A stretch of 6,749 bases of DNA from an uncultured Thalassolituus sp. (GTDB lineage: Bacteria; Pseudomonadota; Gammaproteobacteria; Pseudomonadales; Oceanobacteraceae): positions 1 through 6,749 of the forward strand of contig CAJXIT010000190.1 in NCBI GenBank assembly GCA_913054055.1, given 5' to 3'. Within the stretch, counting starts at the first letter, position 1, and every line of letters starts with the position of its first letter. The position numbers and the translations under genes are program-made. The notes beneath the pieces are model-generated. The model saw only the letters and a list, made by a program, of their open reading frames with translations, was not told the DNA's origin and ran no database searches. Shown here in pieces: positions 1-6,347 of this stretch.

Positions 1-91
1 ATTGTTTATTAAAAATTACGTTTATGCTTAGTCATGCAGCGATTAATAAATCATTTTCGATATTTAGGGTTTTTTAAATATTTTTAATGGA

Positions 92-107
92 ATGTAAAAA
101 CTTACAT
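92..107. repeat. Short perfect inverted repeat (6-bp arms, 4-bp spacer)
   Basis: The sequence reads ATGTAA-AAAC-TTACAT, with arms at 92-97 and 102-107. It lies in the AT-rich gene-free stretch 1-212, about 105 bases beyond the 3' end of the TetR-type gene. It has the size and symmetry of a dimeric-repressor operator, or could be a small stem. No T-run follows on either strand, so it is not a convincing terminator. It may belong to a gene left of the window. A 6-bp repeat in AT-rich DNA can arise by chance. Confidence 0.3.
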
Positions 108-136
108 GCAGGGGATGTTGAGGGCTTAGGTGTTAA

Positions 137-166
137 TTAAGAAAATGAATGAAGTTTGGCTATACT
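137..166 (+). promoter_or_regulatory. Weak sigma70-like promoter candidate
   Basis: TATACT at 161-166 matches the -10 consensus in five of six positions. A poor -35 (TTAAGA, 137-142) lies 18 bases upstream. Transcription would run toward the 3' end of the convergent TetR-type gene, so it could only make an antisense or very short transcript. No supported gene follows on this strand before the pump operon. This rests on motif matching in AT-rich DNA only. Confidence 0.2.
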
Positions 167-212
167 GCATTCAGAAGAATTGATAGGCGATAATGTTTAA
201 TGAACTTTGTAG

Positions 213-833
213 TCAAGGGTTAAGGGATTTTGGGTTGGTTGACATGCCGCGCACATTAATGGTCACTTGCTGTCTTAAAAACTCATCAAAATCATAATCC
301 ACATTTTCAAAAAAGCCGTCTATTAATAAAGATGCAATGCCGTGGACAGTGGTCCAGCAGCTTTTGGCTAAAATTTCTGGGTCACGATTAATCAGGGTGC
401 CATGCTCAATCCCTGCTTCAACTTGTTCAAGAATACAAGCAAACGCAGTATGGCTGGCATCCATTAGCTCTTCATAATCTCTGCGGTTTTCAATACTGCT
501 GCCAAACATTAATTTGTATTGCTCAGGGTATTCTTTAGCAAAGCCTACATAGGCAATGCCTACTTCAATCAAATCATTTTCTGAGTATGAATCGCTTTTA
601 GTGGATAGCTTACGATTGGATAGTTCATAAAACCCTTCGGCAGCTAGTTTCACCAACAAGTGAGTTTTGTCTTTAAAGTGTCTATATGGGGCGGTTTGTG
701 AAATGCCAATATCCCGAGCAAGTGCCCTTAAGCTTAAGCGTTCTACGCCATTCTCTCGGATCGAGGTTAAAGCCGCTTCCATCAATGCGCGAGGGACATC
801 TCCATGGTGATATTTTTTATTGGTATGGCTCAT
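213..833 (-). CDS. TetR/AcrR-family transcriptional repressor with WHG-type C-terminal domain
   Basis: This 206-residue protein is full length for a TetR-family dimeric repressor. The N-terminal DNA-binding domain opens with YHHGD (8-12). Its helix-turn-helix spans about residues 34-55, with the family signature APYRHFKDK at 48-56. The C-terminal ligand-binding domain carries W160 and H164-G165, the W..HG pattern of the WHG-type TetR C-terminal domain. The ATG at 831-833 is preceded by AGAGG (minus strand, 838-842) only 4 bases upstream, and no better start is visible. The gene diverges from an RND efflux operon across a shared inverted-repeat control region, the usual arrangement for a local repressor that also controls itself. 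The ligand is inferred to be a pump substrate, but the sequence does not identify it. No clear intrinsic terminator follows the stop codon. Family assignment is very secure; the target assignment is inference from position. Confidence 0.95.
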   Translation of the reverse strand: MSHTNKKYHHGDVPRALMEAALTSIRENGVERLSLRALARDIGISQTAPYRHFKDKTHLLVKLAAEGFYELSNRKLSTKSDSYSENDLIEVGIAYVGFAKEYPEQYKLMFGSSIENRRDYEELMDASHTAFACILEQVEAGIEHGTLINRDPEILAKSCWTTVHGIASLLIDGFFENVDYDFDEFLRQQVTINVRGMSTNPKSLNP

Positions 834-848
834 AGGGCCTCTATTGTG

Positions 849-877
849 TTGACACTGTAAACATTTAAAACTAACAT
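849..877 (+). promoter_or_regulatory. Sigma70 promoter of the adaptor-pump operon
   Basis: A perfect -35 TTGACA (849-854) is followed, after 17 bases, by TAACAT (872-877), which matches the -10 in four of six positions. Transcription would begin near 884, leaving a leader of about 80 bases before the adaptor ATG at 966. The -35 sits inside the left operator arm, so a bound repressor would block polymerase directly. Confidence 0.6.
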
Positions 878-891
878 GTGTTCAGTGTCAA
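863..891 (-). promoter_or_regulatory. Sigma70 promoter of the TetR-type gene
   Basis: On the minus strand a perfect TTGACA (complement of 886-891) is followed after 17 bases by TTAAAT (complement of 863-868), a four-of-six -10. Transcription would start near 856, giving a leader of about 20 bases before the repressor ATG. It interleaves with the plus-strand promoter (849-877), so the two probably compete for polymerase. Its -35 lies inside the right operator arm, which predicts autoregulation. Confidence 0.5.
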
Positions 892-953
892 CATATAGTA
901 CCAATTCTGGCGTTAAGGGACTACTGATGTCAGCCATACGACGTCAGCGTCTC

Positions 954-959
954 AGGAGA
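954..959 (+). promoter_or_regulatory. Shine-Dalgarno site that decides the adaptor start
   Basis: AGGAGA lies 6 bases before the ATG at 966 and is the strongest ribosome site in the region. A second good site, AAGGGA at 915-920, lies 6 bases before an in-frame ATG at 927 and would add 13 arginine-rich residues. I chose 966 because its site is stronger and it gives a compact signal peptide. Confidence 0.65.
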
Positions 960-965
960 CTTAAA

Positions 966-2075
966 ATGTTTTTCGTCCAATCTTCAAAAAAATCCGTAAA
1001 AACTAAACATTACCAAGGGCTTATATCTGGCCTGTTGTGTGCCGTTTTATCTGCTTCAGTTAGCTCGGATGAAATTGATGAGTCCCTTATTCCTGTTAAC
1101 GTTCAAGTTGTGAGTTATCAAGAGGTGTCACAGCCCGTGATTGCAAGTGGTCTAGTGAGGCCAGTGTCAGAGCAATCACTTGCATTTAAAGTGTCAGGGA
1201 TTATTAGCAAGGTATTGGTAAAAGAGGGGCAGTTTGTAAAAAAAGGGCAGCGATTGGCAAAACTAGTATTAGAAGAAATAGATGCCAATGTAGACAAAGC
1301 TGAAGCTGTGCTGGCAGATGCGAAGCGCCAGCAGGAACGCATTCATACGTTAAGTGGTCGTAATATGACCTCAGATCAAACCAATCGAAAAGCAAAAACG
1401 GCGTTAGAAATTGCTGAGGCGGATTTGCGAATCGCAAAATTTAATCGTAAATATGCTGTGATTCGCGCCCCAGAAAGTGGCCGCATCTTAACTCGAAGCA
1501 TCGAGCCTAATGAATTGGTTCAAGCGGGGCAGCAAGCGTTTGTATTTGCTGATGATCAAAAAGGGTGGAGTGTTCGCTTGTCTGTTGCAGATGTGGATGT
1601 GATTAAACTTGCTTTAGGCGATACCGCTTCTATTCGTTTGGATGCTTATCCTAAACGTACTTTTAACGGTAAGGTACGTGAAATTGCTGGCCGCGCAGAT
1701 TCACACTCTCAGACCTTTGAAGCGAATGTATTATTTAGCGGAGAAAATGTTCCCCCATTATACTCAGGGTTAATTGCTCATACAGATATCAAACCCAGTC
1801 AAACTCAAACCGTTGCCAAGTTACCTTTAACGGCATTCATCAAGGCATCAGGTCAGCAAGGCAGTGTTTACTTGGTTAATGGGCCTGAGAGTGTTGAACT
1901 AACACAGGTTGAGATAGCCTACCTTGATGGCGCATATGCCATGATCACATCGGGTATAGAGGATGGAGACTTGGTTGTGATCGATGGTGGTCCATTCATT
2001 GTAAAAGGTTCGAAAATTGTCATCTTAAACAATGACGATACGCAGGTTAATCTTTCTCAAGCTTCCGCTCACTGA
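966..2075 (+). CDS. RND efflux periplasmic adaptor (membrane fusion protein, HlyD/AcrA type)
   Basis: This 369-residue protein would bridge the inner-membrane RND pump to an outer-membrane channel. The N-terminus has lysines at 8, 9, 12 and 14, then a hydrophobic core at about 18-30 and a likely signal-peptidase site near 33. The cysteine at 25 lacks a proper lipobox, so a lipid anchor is unlikely. The first half of the lipoyl/barrel-sandwich domain is at about 62-100 (SGIISKVLVKEGQFVKKGQ). A short alpha-hairpin follows at about 103-163; its tip (R125, L129, S136) resembles the channel-contacting pattern of AcrA-type adaptors. The sandwich closes at RAPESGRI (167-174). A beta-barrel (about 200-280) and a membrane-proximal domain (to about 356) follow. 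The reading frame is open back to 876, but that ATG overlaps the -10 box and cannot be used. The pump gene starts 14 bases after the stop. The family is secure; the exact start is less so. Confidence 0.92.
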   Translation: MFFVQSSKKSVKTKHYQGLISGLLCAVLSASVSSDEIDESLIPVNVQVVSYQEVSQPVIASGLVRPVSEQSLAFKVSGIISKVLVKEGQFVKKGQRLAKLVLEEIDANVDKAEAVLADAKRQQERIHTLSGRNMTSDQTNRKAKTALEIAEADLRIAKFNRKYAVIRAPESGRILTRSIEPNELVQAGQQAFVFADDQKGWSVRLSVADVDVIKLALGDTASIRLDAYPKRTFNGKVREIAGRADSHSQTFEANVLFSGENVPPLYSGLIAHTDIKPSQTQTVAKLPLTAFIKASGQQGSVYLVNGPESVELTQVEIAYLDGAYAMITSGIEDGDLVVIDGGPFIVKGSKIVILNNDDTQVNLSQASAH

Positions 2076-2089
2076 TACAGGGGTTTAAC

Positions 2090-5000
2090 ATGCAATTACC
2101 TGTTTTAGCCATACGCAATCATCAACTCACTTGGTTGGTCAGTTCAATTTTAATTCTATTGGGTTTGGTGTCGTATTTTACGATGCCAAGAGCCGAAGAC
2201 CCTCAGCTTGATTTTCCAATGAGTAATATCATTGTAGTGAACCCCGGTACCACACCGAGTGATATGGAATCCTTGATCGTAGACCCCATTGAAGATGTAT
2301 TAAACGCATTGGAAGATGTTCAAGAAATCAAAGCCAATATAGAAGATGGTTTAGCTAAGATTCACATTGAATTTTTATATGGCAGCGATGCTGACGAAAA
2401 ATACGATGATGTGCAGTCCGCGGTTAATAGCATTCGTGATCAATTGCCATCTGGCATTGTTAAATTGGATATTAATAAAATCTCGCCCAATGAAGTAGGT
2501 ATTTTACAGTTTGCCATGAGCAGCAATACCGGTGACTTTTCTCAGCTGCGTCAAGTCAGTGAATTACTTGAAAACCGTATCGAAAGAGTTGGCGGTGTTA
2601 AGCGTGTGGACATTGAAGCGCAAGCAACGTTAGAAGTTCAAATCATGCTTCAGCCGGCAAAGCTTCATGCATTGGGTCTGAGTTTAGAACAAGTTCAGCA
2701 AGCTATTAATAGTGCTTCTTTAAACATACCTGGTGGTCATGTTCATGCCGGCGAACGCCGCTTTAGTGTGTTAACCAGTGGAGACTTTGAAAGCTTAGAA
2801 GAAATTAAAAGTACGGTGATATCGTCTGTTAATGGCCAACTTATTTATTTAAGAAACATTGCCAGTGTGTCTATTAGCGAAGGTTTGCCAAGCTACCGCG
2901 CTTTTTATAATGACAAGCCAACCGTTATTTTATCTGTGGTTCAGCGAAATGGCAGTAATATTTTTAATGTGACAGAGCAAGTCAACCTGGTGGTTGAAGC
3001 ATTTAAAGAAGAGCTGCCAAATACCCTAGAGCTGTACACAATCATTGATCAAAGCATCAGTGTTGATGAGCGAGTCACTGGATTCTTTTCTAACTTGGTT
3101 CAAGGTTTAGTGTTAGTGGCCATTGCTTCGCTATTGGTGCTGGGGCGTGGGCCGAGTTTTGTGGTGGTCACCGCCATTCCCGTTTCCATTTTTATTGCCA
3201 TTGGCTGGTTAGACCTTTCCGGTTTTGCGCTTCAACAGATGTCGATTGTGGGTTTAGTCATTGCGTTAGGCTTGCTGGTGGATAATGCCATCGTTGTCAC
3301 TGAAAATGTTCTGCGTCATCAGCGAGCGGGTGAAAGCCCTATAAAAGCAGCAGAAAAAGGTTCCAAAGAAGTGGGGATGGCCATTTTAAGTGGCACGCTG
3401 ACCACGGTTCTTTCATTTGTGCCTATGTTATTGATGCAAAATGGATCTGGTCAGTTTATTCGATCCATGCCTGTTACCGTTGTGCTGACTTTATTAGCAT
3501 CACTATTGGTTGCATTAACATTAACGCCTTTATTGAGCAGCTTGATTAAAAAGAAGCCAGCGTCTGAAACCAAAATGCAAAAGCGTTTAGATGGCATCGC
3601 AGAAAATCAATACACTCAATCATTAGCTTGGTCATTAAATCGACCAAAAAGTGTATTGGGAATCGCGCTGGGAGTGTTTGTGATTGCCTTCATGTTATTT
3701 CCATTAATTGGTGTGAGTTTATTTCCTAAGGCCGAAAAGCCAATGGTGCTGGTGAATTTAGATTTACCAGAAGGGGCCAGTTTTTATCAGTCACAAGCAG
3801 CAGCACTCAAAGTAGAAAAAGTACTTCGTAAAGAAGCGCTGGTAGAAGATGTGGTCGTGAATGTGGGTCGTGGTATTCCGCAGGTTTATTATAACGTGAG
3901 TCCGGATCGTCAAACCCCTAATTTTGCTCAATTAATGGTGAAATTAGAAGAGGGTAGACTGTCAGTGGTCGAACCTTTTATTGAATCGTTACGCAGTAAG
4001 TTGAACCAATATCCTGGAGTGAAAATTTCAATTAAAGAATTTAATCAAGGTCCGCCATCAGAAGCACCGGTTGCCATTCGTGTCATGGGAGAAAACTGGG
4101 AAAGCATACGTGAAGGTGCTGACTTGGTTGAGACAATAATGCGCGAAACGGCTGGTACGGTGAATATTGAAAATGCCATTGGTAAACATAAGATCGATTT
4201 AAAACTGGAGATTAACCGCGATAAAGCTGCCATGCTGGTATTGCCGATTAATCAAATCGACCAAAATATTCGTGCCGCTTTGGTTGGATTATCCATGGGG
4301 GTTTATAAAGATTCGCGGGGTGATGAATTTACGATTTTATTAAAATCAGCTGATACAGAACAGCCAGAACTGACCGCATTTGATACCTTAATGGTGCGCA
4401 GTCAAAGCGGAGCCATGATCCCATTAAAACAAGTGGCAAGTGTTCAGTTAGAAACCAATATGCCAAGTTTTCAACATCATAATATGCAACGTACTGCGCG
4501 TATTACCTCAGATGTCAAAGCAGGCTTTAACACGGCGGCGGTAACCTCAGAAGTATTAGCTCAGATCAGTATGTTATCTTTACCGAAAGGGGTCAGTATT
4601 TCAGTGGGGGGGGAAGAAGAAAACCGCGAGGAAAGTTTCGGTGGTATGGCCAAAGCATTAATCATTGCCATGCTTGGAATCTTTGCGGTACTGGTGATGC
4701 AATTCCGCTCTTTTAAGCAACCACTTATTGTATTCAGTGCCATCCCATTTGCGGCAACCGGCGCTTTTTTTGCTCTCTTTATTACTGGCTATACTTTCTC
4801 GTTCACCGCGTTTGTAGGCTTAACCTCTTTAGTGGGCATTGTTGTGAACAATGCGATCATTTTAATTGATTACGCAAACCAACGTATATTACAAGGCCAA
4901 ACAATACGGGAAGCCATCATGGAAGCCGCCAAAACCCGTATGACGCCAATTCTTTTAACCACGGTTACAACCATTGGTGGTTTGTTACCATTAACGTTAA

Positions 5001-5152
5001 GTGGCTCTAGTATGTGGTCACCCATGGGGTGGGCCATTATTGGTGGTTTAGTGGTGTCCACTATGCTGACCTTATTTGTCGTGCCTGTGTTGTATACCTT
5101 GTTCACTAACAAGTCTGATATGATTGAGGTATCAGAAGCGGCAACCGCTTAA
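2090..5152 (+). CDS. RND multidrug efflux permease, HAE1/AcrB type
   Basis: At 1020 residues this is a full-length inner-membrane RND transporter, which acts as a trimer driven by proton influx and passes substrates to the adaptor. TM1 is at about 12-31, followed by a large periplasmic loop (about 32-335), TM2-TM7 (about 336-541), a second large loop (about 542-852) and TM8-TM12 (about 855-1003). The PRAEDP motif (33-38) after TM1 is typical of one HAE1 subgroup. The TM4 motif is GLLVDNA (394-400), so AcrB D407 is kept as D398 while D408 becomes N399. In TM10, VVNNA (918-922) puts N920 where AcrB has K940. Heavy-metal and SecDF-type features are absent. AGGGG (2079-2083) lies 6 bases before the ATG. 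An eight-G run at 4606-4613 lies within codons 839-842. The substrate cannot be read from the sequence; drugs, biocides, bile salts or solvents are the family options. Confidence 0.95.
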   Translation: MQLPVLAIRNHQLTWLVSSILILLGLVSYFTMPRAEDPQLDFPMSNIIVVNPGTTPSDMESLIVDPIEDVLNALEDVQEIKANIEDGLAKIHIEFLYGSDADEKYDDVQSAVNSIRDQLPSGIVKLDINKISPNEVGILQFAMSSNTGDFSQLRQVSELLENRIERVGGVKRVDIEAQATLEVQIMLQPAKLHALGLSLEQVQQAINSASLNIPGGHVHAGERRFSVLTSGDFESLEEIKSTVISSVNGQLIYLRNIASVSISEGLPSYRAFYNDKPTVILSVVQRNGSNIFNVTEQVNLVVEAFKEELPNTLELYTIIDQSISVDERVTGFFSNLVQGLVLVAIASLLVLGRGPSFVVVTAIPVSIFIAIGWLDLSGFALQQMSIVGLVIALGLLVDNAIVVTENVLRHQRAGESPIKAAEKGSKEVGMAILSGTLTTVLSFVPMLLMQNGSGQFIRSMPVTVVLTLLASLLVALTLTPLLSSLIKKKPASETKMQKRLDGIAENQYTQSLAWSLNRPKSVLGIALGVFVIAFMLFPLIGVSLFPKAEKPMVLVNLDLPEGASFYQSQAAALKVEKVLRKEALVEDVVVNVGRGIPQVYYNVSPDRQTPNFAQLMVKLEEGRLSVVEPFIESLRSKLNQYPGVKISIKEFNQGPPSEAPVAIRVMGENWESIREGADLVETIMRETAGTVNIENAIGKHKIDLKLEINRDKAAMLVLPINQIDQNIRAALVGLSMGVYKDSRGDEFTILLKSADTEQPELTAFDTLMVRSQSGAMIPLKQVASVQLETNMPSFQHHNMQRTARITSDVKAGFNTAAVTSEVLAQISMLSLPKGVSISVGGEEENREESFGGMAKALIIAMLGIFAVLVMQFRSFKQPLIVFSAIPFAATGAFFALFITGYTFSFTAFVGLTSLVGIVVNNAIILIDYANQRILQGQTIREAIMEAAKTRMTPILLTTVTTIGGLLPLTLSGSSMWSPMGWAIIGGLVVSTMLTLFVVPVLYTLFTNKSDMIEVSEAATA
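4606..4613 (+). repeat. Eight-G homopolymer inside the RND pump gene
   Basis: Eight consecutive G's span codons 839-842 (V-G-G-E) of the pump, in otherwise AT-rich DNA. The tract is in frame as given. Loss of one G would give a stop at 4659-4661, and gain of one G a stop at 4714-4716. Either change would remove TM8-TM12. The tract is therefore a potential slippage point and a plausible place for sequencing indels. Confidence 0.9.
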
Positions 5153-5180
5153 CATGGTATAAAGCATACAAAGGTTCTTA

Positions 5181-5690
5181 GTGAGCGACGAATATCAAAA
5201 AATGATGGCGGGTGAATCTTTTAACGGGGCTCACCCGCAGTTGATTCAAATGCGCGAAAAAGCGCGTTTGGCTTGCGCAAAATATAACGCTCATCCCTCA
5301 AAAGGGAACCTTAAGCACATTAAGCGTTTATTTATTGAAATGAAATCTGGGCACATCGAACCCAGCTTTCAATGCGACTATGGCAGCCATATCAAAATAG
5401 GCGAACGCTTTTTTGCTAATTTCAACTGTGTCATTTTAGACAGTGCCCAAGTGACAATAGGGGATGATGTTTTACTTGGCCCTGGGGTGCATATCTATAC
5501 GGTGGACCACCCTAGAGAGTCTGCTCAGCGTAGTCGGGGAGTATGCTTTGCAAAGCCTGTCACCATAGGTAATAGTGTTTGGATTGGCGGAGGTGCGAAA
5601 ATATTACCCGGTGTGACCATAGGGGATAACGTGATTGTACCGGCAAATAGCGTGGTTTCACGGTCAATAGAGTCGGTTTTACCTCAATGA
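5181..5690 (+). CDS. Maltose/galactoside-type O-acetyltransferase (left-handed beta-helix), short C-terminus
   Basis: This 169-residue protein belongs to the Maa/LacA/NodL acetyl-CoA-dependent sugar O-acetyltransferase group, cytoplasmic trimers that acetylate a sugar hydroxyl. The N-terminal Mac domain covers about residues 5-54 (MMAGESFN, then MREKARLACAKYN). The family core FQCDYG (63-68) and FFANFNCVILD (77-87) follows, then hexapeptide repeats such as VTIGDD, VTIGNS and VTIGDN. H110 in TVDHP is the expected catalytic histidine, and VWIGGGA (133-139) is intact. It starts with GTG, with AAGG (5171-5174) 6 bases upstream. Relatives usually run to about 183-200 residues and end in a GNPA-x-x-I segment; this one stops at SIESVLPQ without it. 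The gene lies 28 bases after the pump with no terminator between, so it probably belongs to the same transcript. A xenobiotic substrate is possible, but the Mac domain favours a sugar. Confidence 0.88.
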   Translation: MSDEYQKMMAGESFNGAHPQLIQMREKARLACAKYNAHPSKGNLKHIKRLFIEMKSGHIEPSFQCDYGSHIKIGERFFANFNCVILDSAQVTIGDDVLLGPGVHIYTVDHPRESAQRSRGVCFAKPVTIGNSVWIGGGAKILPGVTIGDNVIVPANSVVSRSIESVLPQ

Positions 5691-5723
5691 ATCAAATCTG
5701 ATCTAGGGTGTTATGCCCATTCC

Positions 5724-5732
5724 TGCTAAAAT
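5724..5732 (+). promoter_or_regulatory. Extended -10 promoter for the RRM gene
   Basis: TGCTAAAAT combines the extended TGn element (5724-5726) with a five-of-six -10 (TAAAAT, 5727-5732). No recognisable -35 lies upstream, which extended -10 promoters can tolerate. Transcription would start near 5739, about 36 bases before the RRM start codon. It would allow this pair to be expressed independently of the efflux operon. Confidence 0.45.
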
Positions 5733-5774
5733 AGAGCCATCTGCACATAAAATGTGACCTCTTTAGGATCTCCA

Positions 5775-6020
5775 ATGAAAATACTTGTTCGTAACCTTGC
5801 CCGTACCACCACAGAAGAAGAGCTTAACGAGCTGTTTACTCGCTATGGTGCGGTACAGTCATGTACTTTGGTTATGGATGCTAAAACAGGGGAATCCAAG
5901 GGCTTTGGCTTTGTAGAGATGCCCAAAGCAGGTGATGCCAAAGCGGCCATTAAAAATCTAAATAACATAGATATGGCAGGCAATGTGATCCGTGTGAAAA
6001 AAGCGGAAGAGAAAAAGTAG
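5775..6020 (+). CDS. Small single-domain RRM RNA-binding protein
   Basis: This 81-residue protein is essentially one RNA recognition motif, which binds single-stranded RNA on its beta-sheet. RNP2 is ILVRNL (3-8) and RNP1 is KGFGFVEM (42-49), with RNA-stacking aromatics F44 and F46. The aromatic usual at RNP2 position 2 is leucine here (L4), as I recall for related gammaproteobacterial proteins. The order beta1 (3-7), helix (13-24), beta2-beta3, helix (53-62) and a basic end (RVKKAEEKK) fits a complete RRM. Unlike cyanobacterial Rbp proteins it has no glycine-rich tail. The ATG at 5775 has AGGA (5765-5768) 6 bases upstream. A GTG at 5754 would add seven residues before the RRM and has no clear ribosome site. 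The next gene begins 8 bases after the stop, implying an operon. A role in mRNA handling or cold response is inferred from the family. Confidence 0.92.
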   Translation: MKILVRNLARTTTEEELNELFTRYGAVQSCTLVMDAKTGESKGFGFVEMPKAGDAKAAIKNLNNIDMAGNVIRVKKAEEKK

Positions 6021-6028
6021 GAATTAAT

Positions 6029-6253
6029 ATGAGCGTTCAAGAAATCTCGGTTACCAATAACCAAAAGAAAGCCATAAAAAGCGCCTTTAAAAAGCGTAAA
6101 AATGTGTATATGGAAGAAGATAACGGCGACCTAGTGATAGAGTTTGCTGCCTATGAAGACTTCATGGATGAAATGGATAAAACCCCTATTGAAGATGTGA
6201 TTGGCGAAGGGATATTGACCTACGACGCTGAATTTTTAGTTTTCACGTCTTAA
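6029..6253 (+). CDS. Small charged protein of unknown function
   Basis: I do not recognise this 74-residue protein. Its N-terminal third is basic (K13, K14, K17, then KKRK at 21-24). The rest is strongly acidic, with about 15 Asp/Glu from residue 29 on, including YEDFMDEMD (42-50), and it ends in a hydrophobic strand-like AEFLVFTS. There is no signal peptide, membrane segment or cysteine, so it is probably cytoplasmic. The ribosome site TAGGA (6018-6022) overlaps the stop codon of the RRM gene and lies 6 bases before the ATG, so translation is probably coupled. An intrinsic terminator follows 15 bases after the stop. The tight link to the RRM gene suggests a related job or a partner protein, but that is inference. 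Its good ribosome site and operon position make it a real gene rather than a chance frame. Confidence 0.8.
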   Translation: MSVQEISVTNNQKKAIKSAFKKRKNVYMEEDNGDLVIEFAAYEDFMDEMDKTPIEDVIGEGILTYDAEFLVFTS

Positions 6254-6268
6254 ATCATACCTTGCTTG

Positions 6269-6306
6269 AAAAGTGGGTTTGCTGATAAAAGCGGTCCACT
6301 TTTTTT
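6269..6306 (+). terminator. Intrinsic terminator of the RRM/small-protein operon
   Basis: AAAAGTGG (6269-6276) pairs perfectly with CCACTTTT (6296-6303), and the T-run continues to 6306. The 19-base loop can form an inner GCT/AGC pairing (6281-6283 with 6290-6292). The hairpin lies 15 bases after the small-protein stop and before the cysteine-cluster gene, so that gene likely has its own promoter or depends on readthrough. Confidence 0.85.
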
Positions 6307-6347
6307 ATGCCTGTTAATTTTCTAAGTACCGTTTATGAGGCACGCTT

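Larger units (their letters stand above)
847..893. promoter_or_regulatory. Inverted-repeat operator between the repressor gene and the efflux operon
   Basis: TGTTGACACTG (847-857) and its exact reverse complement CAGTGTCAACA (883-893) form an 11-bp perfect inverted repeat with a 25-bp spacer. The left arm also lies in a near-palindrome, GTTGACA-C-TGTAAAC (848-862), with six of seven positions symmetric. The matching 15-base block at 878-892 is less symmetric. One reading is two operator sites in opposite orientation, each able to bind a TetR dimer. Each arm includes the -35 hexamer of one of two divergent promoters. Binding by the adjacent TetR-type protein is inferred from location and symmetry. 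Confidence 0.7.

Noticed and set aside
142..172. GAATG/CATTC stem on the minus strand as the repressor gene's terminator.
   Set aside because: It has only five bp, a 16-base loop and a broken T-run, so I do not call it a terminator.
193..297. A 34-codon plus-strand frame with a modest ribosome site (TAGG) behind the weak 137-166 promoter.
   Set aside because: Most of it overlaps the repressor's 3' end in antisense, the peptide has no recognisable features, and both control signals are weak.
949..960. GTCTC-AG-GAGAC hairpin that would bury the adaptor ribosome site.
   Set aside because: The loop would be only two bases, or the stem four bp with a four-base loop, so the structure is too weak to claim a translational switch.
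876..965. Upstream extension of the adaptor to the ATG at 876.
   Set aside because: That ATG overlaps the predicted -10 box and right operator arm, so it lies before the transcript start, and it has no ribosome site. The protein begins normally at 966.
1118..1437. Antisense open frames of about 75 codons across the adaptor gene.
   Set aside because: They lie wholly within a well-supported gene, have no recognisable protein features or ribosome sites, and look like by-products of the sense codons.
5157..5169. GTAT/ATAC hairpin between pump and acetyltransferase as a terminator.
   Set aside because: The stem is only four AT-rich pairs with no T-run, so it would not stop transcription.
5707..5733. 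A PIPAKI-like stretch in the +1 frame, resembling the missing acetyltransferase tail.
   Set aside because: A TAG at 5704-5706 in the same frame lies immediately upstream and the match is only a few residues, so a single frameshift would not restore it. Coincidence is more likely.
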